DNA from: Pedobacter panaciterrae
Lineage (GTDB): Bacteria > Bacteroidota > Bacteroidia > Sphingobacteriales > Sphingobacteriaceae
Assembly (NCBI RefSeq): GCF_013204795.1
Contig: NZ_JABMKW010000020.1
Coordinates: 1,302,001-1,366,000 of the forward strand
DNA: 64,000 nt
Direction of reading: 5' to 3'
Positions 1 to 7,885 of this stretch are shown here, piece after piece (position 1 is the first letter of the stretch; every line of letters begins with the position of its first letter). Under the pieces are notes generated by a model that was given only the letters and a program-made list of their open reading frames with translations, ran no database searches and had not been told where the DNA came from. Both the position numbers and the translations under genes were made by a program.

Positions 1-1293
1 TCCCAAAGTCAATTGCCCATCAATTACAGATTTTGTTACGATGAACGTAATCAGGATATTTTTACCTTCATTAATAAAGAAAGTCCCGAACTGTTGATAC
101 TGACCAAGAGCCAGGCTCTTTACGCTAAAATTAAACAAAGAGACCTGTATGCGTTCCCATTCCCATCTTTTTTGCTGCTCACAGTTATTGAGTTTAATCT
201 CCTGCATCCCATTGATGAGTTGGACAATGTTATTCTGGTTTTGGGAGGAGATATCAAATCTTTTGAAATCGAGTTCTCTTCTTTTCTTCAAAAAGAACAT
301 AACCCACAGGCCATAAATAACACTACTTATCGCAAAAATGATGAAGATACTAACGTTGTAATAAATCAAAACAAATGCAAACACAACTAAATTGAACAGA
401 GAAAAAATGGTGTTTAGTGAAGATCCCGTAAGGAAGGCTTGAATCCTGCTCTGGTCACTCATCCTTTGCATAATGTCACCTGTCATTTTTGTATCAAAAA
501 AACCCATTGGTAATTTCATTAATTTAATGAGAAAATCCGTCAGGATAGAGATATTGATTCTTGTGCTAATGTGAAGTAATATCCAAGACCGAATAAAATC
601 AACACTTAATCGCCCCAGGAAAAGCATTGTCTGAGCGATGACAATTACATAAACAAAATTGAGATTACGGGTATTCACCCCAATATCTACCAATGATTGA
701 GTTAGGAATGGTAATATCAGCTGTAACAAACTGCCCACCCCCAAACCAATAAACAATTGCACAATTAGGCTTTTGTATTGTTTTAGATAGCTAAATAAAT
801 AACTCAGATCAATCCCCTTATCGACATCTCCCTGCTGCCTGTAGAATTCAGGTGACGGGGAGATCATTAGGCTAATTCCCTGTTCAGTTTCACCTTGTTT
901 TGTACTTATCCAGTGTCGTCGAAATTCATCCTCGGTATATTCTATAATTCCCTTCGCCGGGTCAGCAACAATATATTTTTTCCGCTTATGTATTTTAGTA
1001 CTCCCAATTTTATATAAGACGACGAAGTGATTTTGCCTCCAATGCAATAGACAGGGTAACTCAATTGCAGAAAGATCTTCCAAGTTAATTTTTAATCCGG
1101 TAGTTCTAAATCCAATTTTCTCAGCAGCCTCGCTAATTCCCAATAACGAAACGCCAGCGCGGTTGATACCTGTAATTTCACGTAGCCGCTCCAAACTATA
1201 ATTCCGCCCATAATACTTTGAGATCATCCGTAAACAAGTTGGGCCACAGTCCATTTGATCCCGCTGCGAATAATACGGAAACTTTTTTAGCAT
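1..1293 (-). CDS. C39-peptidase ABC exporter, N-terminal part (cut by window edge)
   Basis: This is the first 431 codons of a peptidase-containing ABC transporter, read on the minus strand to the window edge with no stop. Such proteins cleave double-glycine leaders in the cytoplasm and export the core peptide. The N-terminal C39 protease has all three expected residues: Cys16 (in QMDCGPTC), His89 (in WRQNHFVVL) and Asp111 (in VADPAKG). From about residue 160 a hydrophobic transporter domain follows. The ATP-binding domain would lie beyond the window. The start ATG overlaps the end of the upstream glycosyltransferase-like gene by 7 bases, which indicates co-translation. A double-glycine peptide 2.8 kb upstream in the same direction is the obvious substrate (inference). 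Confidence 0.9.
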   Translation of the reverse strand, partial: MLKKFPYYSQRDQMDCGPTCLRMISKYYGRNYSLERLREITGINRAGVSLLGISEAAEKIGFRTTGLKINLEDLSAIELPCLLHWRQNHFVVLYKIGSTKIHKRKKYIVADPAKGIIEYTEDEFRRHWISTKQGETEQGISLMISPSPEFYRQQGDVDKGIDLSYLFSYLKQYKSLIVQLFIGLGVGSLLQLILPFLTQSLVDIGVNTRNLNFVYVIVIAQTMLFLGRLSVDFIRSWILLHISTRINISILTDFLIKLMKLPMGFFDTKMTGDIMQRMSDQSRIQAFLTGSSLNTIFSLFNLVVFAFVLIYYNVSIFIIFAISSVIYGLWVMFFLKKRRELDFKRFDISSQNQNNIVQLINGMQEIKLNNCEQQKRWEWERIQVSLFNFSVKSLALGQYQQFGTFFINEGKNILITFIVTKSVIDGQLTLG

Positions 1294-1964
1294 ATCGATG
1301 GATTAGATTTTATATATTTTATGTACGCAAATTGGATTTTTTCCAATCGTTCGTTCGCAGTTCCTAACATATTTCTTTCAGCGGGTCGAACCTCTGTTGA
1401 ACCAATTGGGTCTGAATTGTCAATGTCTCTCTGTTCGGAAATGAAAGGGTAAAGGGTCATTTTGTGACTGGATATATCCGATAATACACGAGTTGCTAAG
1501 TCGTTCTTTTTGAATTGGTATGTTACTATATCATTAAAAATCCTACTAAACAACACAACAAACTGTGTTGAGGAGAATGAATCGATCCAATATCTATTTT
1601 CTGTTAAAGGCAAGGCCTGACCAAATTTTCCGACTCCACCAGTAAGTAAGGCAACACCTTGTTCGTTAGCTTGTATGATATTACTAAACAGATAATCACG
1701 ATTATAAAAGCGGGTGAACTGATGTTCATCGGTAGTAATGATGATTACATCCTCAGTATTATGAATAGCGGTTTCAATTATTTCAATAAAATTCTGCCAA
1801 AGTTTGGCCTCGCTGGTATTGCTATGCTGATTACTTTTAATTTGCACATCAAATTCAGGTCTATCTGAAAACTGCTCGTGTACATGCCCTAATCCATCAG
1901 ATCTTTTTCCGGTAACGCTAATAAATGTAGAAATCGATAAATCTAAATATTCACTCTTACTCAT
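1287..1964 (-). CDS. GT25-like protein, divergent paralogue of its neighbour
   Basis: The 225-aa product aligns by eye with the protein encoded just upstream (1967-2608). ITTDEHQFT stands in place of VCEDDHTFT, LLTGGVGKFG in place of LLGGVSWFS, and YPFISEQRD in place of FPFISKQKE. The upstream copy keeps the glycosyltransferase family 25 signature; here the EDD-type motif is altered to TDE and the N-terminal INLxxRxDR motif is not evident. It may therefore be a diverged transferase or a non-catalytic partner. The two genes are 2 bases apart and the exporter follows with a 7-base overlap, so they form one operon. It could modify the peptide encoded upstream, but substrate and activity are inferred. 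Confidence 0.55.
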   Translation of the reverse strand: MSKSEYLDLSISTFISVTGKRSDGLGHVHEQFSDRPEFDVQIKSNQHSNTSEAKLWQNFIEIIETAIHNTEDVIIITTDEHQFTRFYNRDYLFSNIIQANEQGVALLTGGVGKFGQALPLTENRYWIDSFSSTQFVVLFSRIFNDIVTYQFKKNDLATRVLSDISSHKMTLYPFISEQRDIDNSDPIGSTEVRPAERNMLGTANERLEKIQFAYIKYIKSNPSIC

Positions 1965-1966
1965 AA

Positions 1967-2608
1967 TTATAGATTATAAAAATCATTAACCTTATTTAAG
2001 TGTTTAAGTTTCAGGGAAGAATTTTTAAAAAGCCTGCTAACTTTACCGGCTGAATTATTACCTGCTGTGACATCGGAATAGCCAAATTCCTTTTGTTTTG
2101 AAATAAATGGAAATGTTACAAACGTATTACTGGTTAGGTCTGAAATCTTATAGTCCGCAGCATCTCCCTTGCTGAAATTCGCGTTTAAAATACTTTTAAA
2201 GAATTTCCGAAAGATGACAGTAAACTGTAAGCCTGAAAATTTATCGACCCAAAAAAGACCTGGTGAAACTTGTATTACATCTGAAAACCAACTTACCCCT
2301 CCCAAAAGCACATCTGCATTTTTTTCTTTTGCCTTTTTAATTGAATCATTTAAAAACGCCATATTAAAACTATTTGTGAAAGTATGGTCATCTTCACAAA
2401 CAATTATATAATCTTCTGTTTGATTCATTTGACGTTTTATTATCGTCTTTATGGTCGTCCAAAGGCCAAACGCCCCCGATTCATGCTCAATAGCATTTAT
2501 TAACACAAAATCGAATCCCTTGCGCGTATTAAACTCGTTAATAATATGCTCTCGACGATCTGTCCTTTTAGTTAAATTAATGATAAAAACAACTATTTTA
2601 TCTTCCAT
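1967..2608 (-). CDS. glycosyltransferase family 25-like protein
   Basis: The 213-aa product opens with VVFIINLTKRTDRREHI, the INLxxRxDRR signature of glycosyltransferase family 25 (LgtB/LpsA-type, first known from lipo-oligosaccharide synthesis). It has the acidic motif CEDDH near residue 75 expected for nucleotide-sugar and metal binding, and the late FPFISKQ...YSD motif of the family. There is no signal peptide or membrane segment, so it should act in the cytoplasm. It lies between a TlpA-like thioredoxin gene and a C39 peptide exporter, both on the same strand, which suggests glycosylation of the exported double-glycine peptide before export (inference). A role in surface polysaccharide is the alternative, but no other polysaccharide genes are in view. 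Confidence 0.7.
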   Translation of the reverse strand: MEDKIVVFIINLTKRTDRREHIINEFNTRKGFDFVLINAIEHESGAFGLWTTIKTIIKRQMNQTEDYIIVCEDDHTFTNSFNMAFLNDSIKKAKEKNADVLLGGVSWFSDVIQVSPGLFWVDKFSGLQFTVIFRKFFKSILNANFSKGDAADYKISDLTSNTFVTFPFISKQKEFGYSDVTAGNNSAGKVSRLFKNSSLKLKHLNKVNDFYNL

Positions 2609-2664
2609 TATCCTGTGCTATAATGTTTCTATAATAAATTTTCTCCGGAATAACCAAATATAAT

Positions 2665-4005
2665 TTACCGGGTTTTTAAATGACTTCGCAGGTTCACCTC
2701 AAACTTGTCACTTGAAGGTGGGTCAAAATTGAAGTCAAGTATTTTGCCTTTCCTATCGATAAGAATATACCGGGGTATGGCTTTGACGTCAAAAAAGGAA
2801 ATAAATGGTCCCTTGTTTTTATTTTCCAATCTCAAGTTTCTATAATTGACCGATAAATTTTGTTTTTTAAAAGAAGCCAACCAATCTTTTGCCTTTAAAT
2901 CAGTATCAATGTTAATCCCGATAAACTTTACTTCCTTAGCTCCAAAATGCTTCATTTTAATCTTTAAGTGCGGGAATTCTTCAAGACAAGGCTTGCACCA
3001 ACTTGCCCAAAAATCAAGTAAGATCAATCCATTATCTAGCAAATCATTAGCTTGCTCTGCCAAGGAATTGTGCTTACCTTTACTATCTGTAAGTTTTGAA
3101 CCAAATATATTTGGTGTTATCAGATTAGGACCGAAAAAATTTAATCCCTGATTCTTTAAATACTCTACGGTCCGTTTATAATCATCAGTATTTTTATCGC
3201 TGCCTTCTAATATTCTGGAAATTAAAGTGGTTTTTAAACCTTGGGGCATTGTAGTTGCTGCCAACTTAACATATCCAAATACTGATTTATCTTTCGATAA
3301 CCACAACTTATAGTTGATCATATGACTTGACAAGTCATATATCGACAAATCACTGGTTCTCATAAGTTCAGAATAGTTTGCATGGATTTCACGCATTACA
3401 GTGTCCAAATATGGATTAGTTGTTATTTCTTTTTGATAGGTAGGGCTTAGGGCTTTAACGAAATAATTTATATCGTTGTATCCCTTAAGAACAACACGTA
3501 ATTTATTATCTATTCTATTTGAATTTTTAAGGCTATCAATAATAATACTATTGCGATTTTTCAGACCCTCAATTTGTTTATAAAAATGGGGTAATATAGT
3601 CTGCGTCAAATTTTCGTTTTTAATATTATCGTATGAACCTATCATCTTTTCAAGAAACACATCCGACTTCTTCAAATAACTTATATCATAGTCCCTGCCT
3701 AAAACAAGTGCTACGGTATCCCCTGGAAAAACTGCGAACATGTGTCTAAACTCCTTGTCTTTATTCATCAAATTATACCTGAATATTGTTGGCTTCTGGA
3801 TTATCAGTATCTTTTTTACAAGGGTTTCATTCCCATTTCGATTCACGAAAGTCGCAGGCGTCATTTGGTAGTTCTCATCCATATACCATATCCTCGTAAT
3901 GCTATTAGGTGGCATGTGCATTTTGATAAGTGTTTCAGTCGCACCTGCATTAAATTCTAAACCACAAAGGATGCTAAAAAAAAACACTAAAATTCTATTC
4001 GTCAT
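2665..4005 (-). CDS. TlpA-family thioredoxin-fold protein
   Basis: A periplasmic thiol-disulfide oxidoreductase of the TlpA/ResA type. A hydrophobic signal segment ending in AGA-TE occupies residues 1-22, an unassigned domain follows, and the last 120 residues form a thioredoxin fold with WASWCKPC (Cys337 and Cys340) and the cis-proline motif AIPRY. Longer readings to 4038 or 4065 are possible, but those ATGs lie in the terminator hairpin or in the precursor gene, so I place the start at 4005. It follows the six-cysteine precursor gene and probably reduces, isomerises or escorts disulfides of that peptide (inference). The first domain of about 300 residues is often seen in Bacteroidota TlpA-like proteins. 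Confidence 0.85.
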   Translation of the reverse strand: MTNRILVFFFSILCGLEFNAGATETLIKMHMPPNSITRIWYMDENYQMTPATFVNRNGNETLVKKILIIQKPTIFRYNLMNKDKEFRHMFAVFPGDTVALVLGRDYDISYLKKSDVFLEKMIGSYDNIKNENLTQTILPHFYKQIEGLKNRNSIIIDSLKNSNRIDNKLRVVLKGYNDINYFVKALSPTYQKEITTNPYLDTVMREIHANYSELMRTSDLSIYDLSSHMINYKLWLSKDKSVFGYVKLAATTMPQGLKTTLISRILEGSDKNTDDYKRTVEYLKNQGLNFFGPNLITPNIFGSKLTDSKGKHNSLAEQANDLLDNGLILLDFWASWCKPCLEEFPHLKIKMKHFGAKEVKFIGINIDTDLKAKDWLASFKKQNLSVNYRNLRLENKNKGPFISFFDVKAIPRYILIDRKGKILDFNFDPPSSDKFEVNLRSHLKTR

Positions 4006-4020
4006 AATGATCAATTTGGA

Positions 4021-4048
4021 AAGGTGCTGTAATTTCATACAGCACCTT
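4021..4048 (-). terminator. hairpin terminator/attenuator after precursor peptide gene
   Basis: A perfect 10-bp stem (AAGGTGCTGT pairing with ACAGCACCTT) with an 8-base loop begins 4 bases after the precursor stop codon. On the minus strand it is followed only by TTTCC, so termination is probably partial. That arrangement would give more precursor mRNA than mRNA for the downstream thioredoxin, glycosyltransferase and exporter genes. It also decides the thioredoxin start, which must be downstream of it. Confidence 0.7.
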
Positions 4049-4052
4049 GTTA

Positions 4053-4322
4053 TTAAGAACCCCAACCGTCACATTCACAGTCGTAACTACACTGAGTTGC
4101 AGCACCGGAACTCAGTAGATTTAAACATGCGGTATTCGCGTTACTACTCGTACCAATGATGTCCGTCTGATAATAGTAGGAACCCTTCCAGTAACTGATT
4201 CTGCACAAGCTAGGTAAGTTACAATCACTACTACTTGTTCCGCCTAATACTTTTTTTAGCTGACCTCTGGTCAAAACATCGCCTTTTTTAATTGAGGCAG
4301 CACTTAAACTTAGTTTTTTCAT
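4053..4322 (-). CDS. double-glycine-leader precursor peptide with six-cysteine core
   Basis: An 89-aa secreted-peptide precursor. The leader (residues 1-28) begins MKKLSLSAASIKKGD and ends QLKKVLGG, the charged leader with a C-terminal Gly-Gly typical of Bacteroidota natural-product precursors cut by C39 exporters. The 61-residue core is rich in Ser, Thr, Asn, Tyr and Gly and carries six cysteines, enough for three disulfides, with a closely spaced C-terminal pair (YDCECDGW). No lanthipeptide, radical-SAM or graspetide maturase is encoded nearby. The neighbours are disulfide enzymes, two GT25-like proteins and a C39 exporter. Its activity (bacteriocin, signal or other) cannot be read from sequence. 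An AT-rich promoter region with TAAATTTT lies just upstream. Confidence 0.85.
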   Translation of the reverse strand: MKKLSLSAASIKKGDVLTRGQLKKVLGGTSSSDCNLPSLCRISYWKGSYYYQTDIIGTSSNANTACLNLLSSGAATQCSYDCECDGWGS

Positions 4323-4413
4323 TACTTTGCATAAAATTTAGTGATTAAATTTTGTGACCCTATCACGCTGGGTTACTTCAAGCGACATGTTTTTTTAACA
4401 TCATGCTTGTTAT

Positions 4414-4442
4414 GGGGCTGTTACGTTGCAATCGGCAGCCCC
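4414..4442 (-). terminator. possible hairpin downstream of VKOR-DsbA gene
   Basis: GGGGCTG pairs with CAGCCCC around a 15-base loop, between the VKOR-DsbA stop and the precursor promoter. There is no T-run on the minus strand, so it may be a weak terminator or an mRNA processing or stability structure. Confidence 0.35.
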
Positions 4443-4473
4443 TTTCTTGTACAAGAAATATCTTGAAATCTTT

Positions 4474-6060
4474 CTAGCTTAATAAATATTTCAGGTCTTC
4501 TATCTGATAAGGCTCGACCAACTTATATCCGTTCACAAAAATTGTTGGCGTAAAACTAATTTCCGCCGAATCACACCATTTTCGCTGCTTTTCCGTCGCA
4601 TTGTCTATCTCACTATTGATGTTTACAGGATATTTTAATGCCCATTTATCGTAATTTTTAGCGCTTCCCATATACCAATCATTTAATGCCGCTTTGATTA
4701 ATTTTGGATCCGATGATTGGCTTAGCGCCGTGGCATGCTTCGCAACTTTGGTCTTACTATCATCTTCCTGACTGCTAGTAGCGAAAATGACTTTAACTTG
4801 TATGTCCTCATTTTCCATTAACCACTTATCCAGTGCCCTATGAGCTGTACTACATGGCCCACAATATGGATTGCTGACCATTGTAATTACCGTTTCCGCG
4901 GACGGGTTTCCCAATGCTATATGAATTAGGTCATCTGGTAACATGTACTGTTTCTGTGAAGACAGTAACTGATGAAAGAGTGAAGAGTTAGATTTGATTT
5001 TCCTTACCTGGTCTTTTAGGCCTTGTAACTTTTCTGAACTTACAAAAAACGGCTTAAGGAACGACCAAATAGCAACTGGAAATAAAAAAGATATAATATA
5101 TGGGATTAACGTTGTCCAAGTTAAATTTACATAAAAGGTACTAAAGGCATTGACACCAATAAAAACGGAGATTCCAAGCCAAAGCAGTAGTTGGATGCAA
5201 CAACAAAGTACGCACCAATTCCTGGTTTTAAACTGATAGCCGATAGAATAAAAGGTAAACGGCAAACAAAGAAGGTTTAGCCAGCTCAAGAAGCCCATAC
5301 TGATGGGGTTTAATACAAGGCAAATAAAAGACCCTGTAAAATAGAACAGCCCAATCTCACTCCAATTAAGCCAGTGGGTCACTTTTGCCGCGTCAGATTT
5401 AAGAATTGAATTACAGCCATTTTTTTTTCCAATGCTACAAAGGCTTTGAATAAACGGATTTTTATTACTAATACTGGATATTAATAATAACACACATAAC
5501 AGTATACCGGAAAAATTTATAAACAACAACAACAAATAAGCAAAACTAAAAGCATTTTGGCTGATAGCATAAACGGATGTAGTGAGAAGTACAACGAGCA
5601 AAAGTGGTAATCTTGCATGGTTTAACACACCCATCGTTAAAGCGCTACTATAGTCCGCTTCGCCGCTCTTCTCATCTTTTTCAGCGAAAAGGGAAACACC
5701 GTCCCAATGGTTAAGAAATTCCTCTCTTGGGAATCTCCCATTTGGTGCGAATTCGTCACTGAATTTAACTGTGTTTTGATTGATTTCATTTACCAAAACA
5801 AATTTTCCACCATCAATTTGTAGATGAGCTATAAAAGGCAATGGGAGCTCTTCTAATACACAGGTTGTACGATCCAGTTTCAATGCCTGATTCGGCACAT
5901 TCCAAGAGGTTAGGGAATCACTTATTGAAAGCATGCTTGGATAATCAGGATGTTCAAGCATTTTTTGTGCAATACTAAAAGAAGTCACACGGATTCCTAA
6001 TTTTCTAATAAATAATCCTAAGACACGGATTGAATTGTGTTGTGAGTTGAGCGTTATCAT
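4474..6060 (-). CDS. C39-like / VKOR / DsbA-thioredoxin fusion, disulfide-forming membrane enzyme
   Basis: A 528-aa three-part protein. Residues 1-130 resemble a C39 peptidase domain without its catalytic Cys and with GGKFVLV where the catalytic His would be, so this part is probably a non-catalytic leader-binding module. Residues about 145-345 are a multi-helix membrane domain of vitamin K epoxide reductase type, with paired cysteines in CSIGKKNGC and WCVLCC. Residues 370-528 are a thioredoxin fold with CGPC at 400-403 and the cis-Pro motif TPTIFV. Such fusions form disulfides in exported substrates, with electrons passing to quinone. It sits first in the locus, directly upstream of the six-cysteine precursor, which is the likely substrate (inference). 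Confidence 0.88.
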   Translation of the reverse strand: MITLNSQHNSIRVLGLFIRKLGIRVTSFSIAQKMLEHPDYPSMLSISDSLTSWNVPNQALKLDRTTCVLEELPLPFIAHLQIDGGKFVLVNEINQNTVKFSDEFAPNGRFPREEFLNHWDGVSLFAEKDEKSGEADYSSALTMGVLNHARLPLLLVVLLTTSVYAISQNAFSFAYLLLLFINFSGILLCVLLLISSISNKNPFIQSLCSIGKKNGCNSILKSDAAKVTHWLNWSEIGLFYFTGSFICLVLNPISMGFLSWLNLLCLPFTFYSIGYQFKTRNWCVLCCCIQLLLWLGISVFIGVNAFSTFYVNLTWTTLIPYIISFLFPVAIWSFLKPFFVSSEKLQGLKDQVRKIKSNSSLFHQLLSSQKQYMLPDDLIHIALGNPSAETVITMVSNPYCGPCSTAHRALDKWLMENEDIQVKVIFATSSQEDDSKTKVAKHATALSQSSDPKLIKAALNDWYMGSAKNYDKWALKYPVNINSEIDNATEKQRKWCDSAEISFTPTIFVNGYKLVEPYQIEDLKYLLS

Positions 6061-6383
6061 AAATCAGGGATGATTTAAATACTGATAAATCAATAAATTC
6101 TATTTGGTTAAACCGAATTTAATTAAAGAGATTGCAACCGGCAACCTGTACTGTCCTGTAATCAATTATTAGATCAGGAAGAATGGCGGCGTGAAATCAG
6201 AATACGAATGAGGTTATTCCACCTATATCTATTAGTAAATTAAGCATTTAAACATCTCCTTAATATCATAGTAAATTTAGGACTATCCAAATTAATAAAC
6301 CACGGCCTTCAATAAATATTCTAGTAGAATTTTCAGTAATAAATTCCATCTCAAAAAAATACACGAAGGAAAGCATTACTAGA
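6061..6383. other. intergenic region, AT-rich, no gene recognised
   Basis: This 323-base gap upstream of the VKOR-DsbA gene should hold its minus-strand promoter. A minus-strand AAGGAG sits just before a very short frame (16 codons, starting MLNLLIDIGG). I could not support it as a gene. Nothing else is recognisable. Confidence 0.4.
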
Positions 6384-6687
6384 CTATTCCTGCAGGTAGC
6401 GCTTCTGTCGTCTTCTCATTACGCCCAACCTTGCAAGCATTTCTGCTGAATGTTCCCGCCAACAAATTTCCAGGCTCTTAAAGGCTAGAAATAAATATTT
6501 GTAGTAATTGATTTCGCCCGATTGATCCTGATATGGATATTGATTGCTAAGCCCAACCAAAATTGGTCTGAGTTTCTTCATTTGGACTTGTAAGATAATC
6601 GCTGGATTTTTGCCAACCTCAGCAATGTACTTTAGCTGATCTTTCAGATCTTGGAGCGCCCGTTGCGCTTTTAATGTTGTTGTTCAT
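6384..6687 (-). pseudogene. small unidentified gene, frameshifted near its start
   Basis: An open frame from 6683 to the stop at 6384 has no ATG at its head. An ATG in another frame (6685-6687, MNNNIK) joins it if one A is removed from the AAAA run near 6673. The restored product would be about 100 aa, with a helical N-terminal part (ALQDLKDQLKYIAEVG), then KKLRPILVGLSNQYPYQD, INYYKYLFLAF and a basic end (MRRRQKRYLQE). If the frameshift is real, translation may restart at Met36 (65 aa, 6384-6581). I do not recognise the family. It lies between the peptide locus and the integrative-element scar. Confidence 0.35.
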
Positions 6688-6843
6688 AGGATTTATTTCT
6701 ACAACAATAACTGCTGAACCCACATGCAGTCAGCAGCGGTTAGTTAATCCAATATGGTTCTCTAAAAGTCAGATTTTCAATAGGGAATTCTCCCTATTGG
6801 TTTTTTCCGGGTTAGTAAACCCAAGTACAAATATTTAAGGAGT

Positions 6844-6897
6844 GAAAGCAATGGATTGAAAATCCATGTGTCGCCGGTTCGATCCCGGCCCATACCA
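6844..6897 (+). tRNA. tRNA-Phe(GAA) 3' half, probable attachment-site duplicate
   Basis: From the anticodon arm to the discriminator base this matches a tRNA-Phe. The anticodon stem is ATGGA/TCCAT with loop TTGAAAA (anticodon GAA), the variable loop is GTGTC, the T-arm is GCCGG-TTCGATC-CCGGC, and the acceptor 3' strand is CCATACC + A. The matching 5' acceptor strand (GGTATGG) and a D-arm are absent upstream. A 3' half of this kind is what an integrative element leaves at one end after site-specific insertion into a tRNA gene. A decayed tyrosine recombinase starts 195 bases downstream. It is not expected to be a functional tRNA. Confidence 0.75.
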
Positions 6898-6902
6898 CAC
6901 TT

Positions 6903-6939
6903 AAAAAAGGTCTTTTCCGCAAGATTAAGGCCTTTTTTT
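6903..6939 (+). terminator. intrinsic terminator after tRNA fragment
   Basis: AAAAAAGGTCTT pairs with AAGGCCTTTTTT (one G-T wobble) and ends in a seven-T run directly downstream of the tRNA 3' half. It is probably the native terminator of the duplicated tRNA gene. Confidence 0.75.
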
Positions 6940-7091
6940 GGTTTTTTGATTATATTTGAGCCAATCTTCTATATCAGCCCAGTCGGGCATTTTAGCTATA
7001 AAACAGGTATTTTTTGTTGAACTTGACGTAAATGTTTTACAATTGTTTTACGTAAAAACAAAGCATTTACGGTCGCTAAAACCTTATCTAA

Positions 7092-7810
7092 ATGGCAACA
7101 GTTCGTGAAGTGGTATTAGAGCACCACAAAAGAAATGACCAAACTTGGAATGTGAAAATCCGGGTTACACACAACAGGAAGGTCACTTACATCGACACAA
7201 CACACTACGTGTCGCAAAAACAACTCAGGAAAGATTTCACAATCAAAGACACTTTCCTACTCTCGGTAATCAATCCTGTTTTGGATGAATACAGGATGAA
7301 AATCAGTAAACTCGGGTCGAAGCTCGAATTTTACACCGTAAAAATGCTGGCAAACTTTCTCATCAAGGGAGAAGTACAGGCAGAAAGCATCAACATTATT
7401 GAATTCGGATGGAAACAGGTAGAGATCCTCAACCAAGCCAAACGTCGTGGAAGCCGGGACAACATGAAAGCCGTACTTTACAGTTTGCAGGACTATTTTA
7501 GCGGTCCCTACGCTCCGATCACTGAGATTAGGGCAAAAGATGCTCTGGGAATACGAAAAATTCCTTAGAACGCCCCGTATCATGATGCGGCCTAATAAAT
7601 ACAATGTATTAACAGCAAAGCAATCCAAGGGTATGCAGCACGGCGGCGTTAGAAACCACATGCATCCACAACCCATTACAAAGTACTTACACCAGCATGA
7701 TAAGATTGGGCGATTTGCCGCAGCGCGAGATTGACAATGGATCCGTCCAGGTGCGCTACTACAAAAGCCAAGCTGGTCACAGTAACTACCTGTCCGAAAT
7801 TAGTTTGATT
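7092..7810 (+). pseudogene. tyrosine recombinase (integrase), truncated and frameshifted
   Basis: The intact first frame (7092-7568, 158 aa) encodes the Arm-type DNA-binding and SAM-like core-binding parts of a Bacteroidota phage-type integrase: an N-terminal beta-rich segment, then helices ending ITEIRAK. The continuation (MLWEYEKFLRTP) is in another frame from 7540, so a frameshift occurs near 7540-7560. Past about 7600 no RxxR..Y catalytic domain is seen. A third frame holds an unassigned protein-like stretch (LGDLPQREIDNGS). The gene lacks its catalytic half and cannot be active. Next to the tRNA-Phe 3' half it marks the end of a lost integrative element. Confidence 0.75.
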
Positions 7811-7885
7811 TGCTGCTTTTTTCAACTTTATGTATTTTCTGAGCGCTAAAAATGAGCGTTGAATTTTCTGGGAACTTATGCAGGA

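Noticed and set aside
13..390. 125-aa plus-strand frame at the left edge
   Set aside because: It is the antisense shadow of the C39 ABC exporter, whose minus-strand frame has full family motifs over 431 codons.
6061..6383. Sixteen-codon frame (MLNLLIDIGG...) after an AAGGAG on the minus strand
   Set aside because: Too short, no family resemblance, and no conserved leader pattern. The Gly-Gly is not at the end of a charged leader.
6384..6581. RteC-like conjugative-element regulator fragment
   Set aside because: A faint pattern likeness (INYYKYL) only; the length and the rest of the sequence do not support it.
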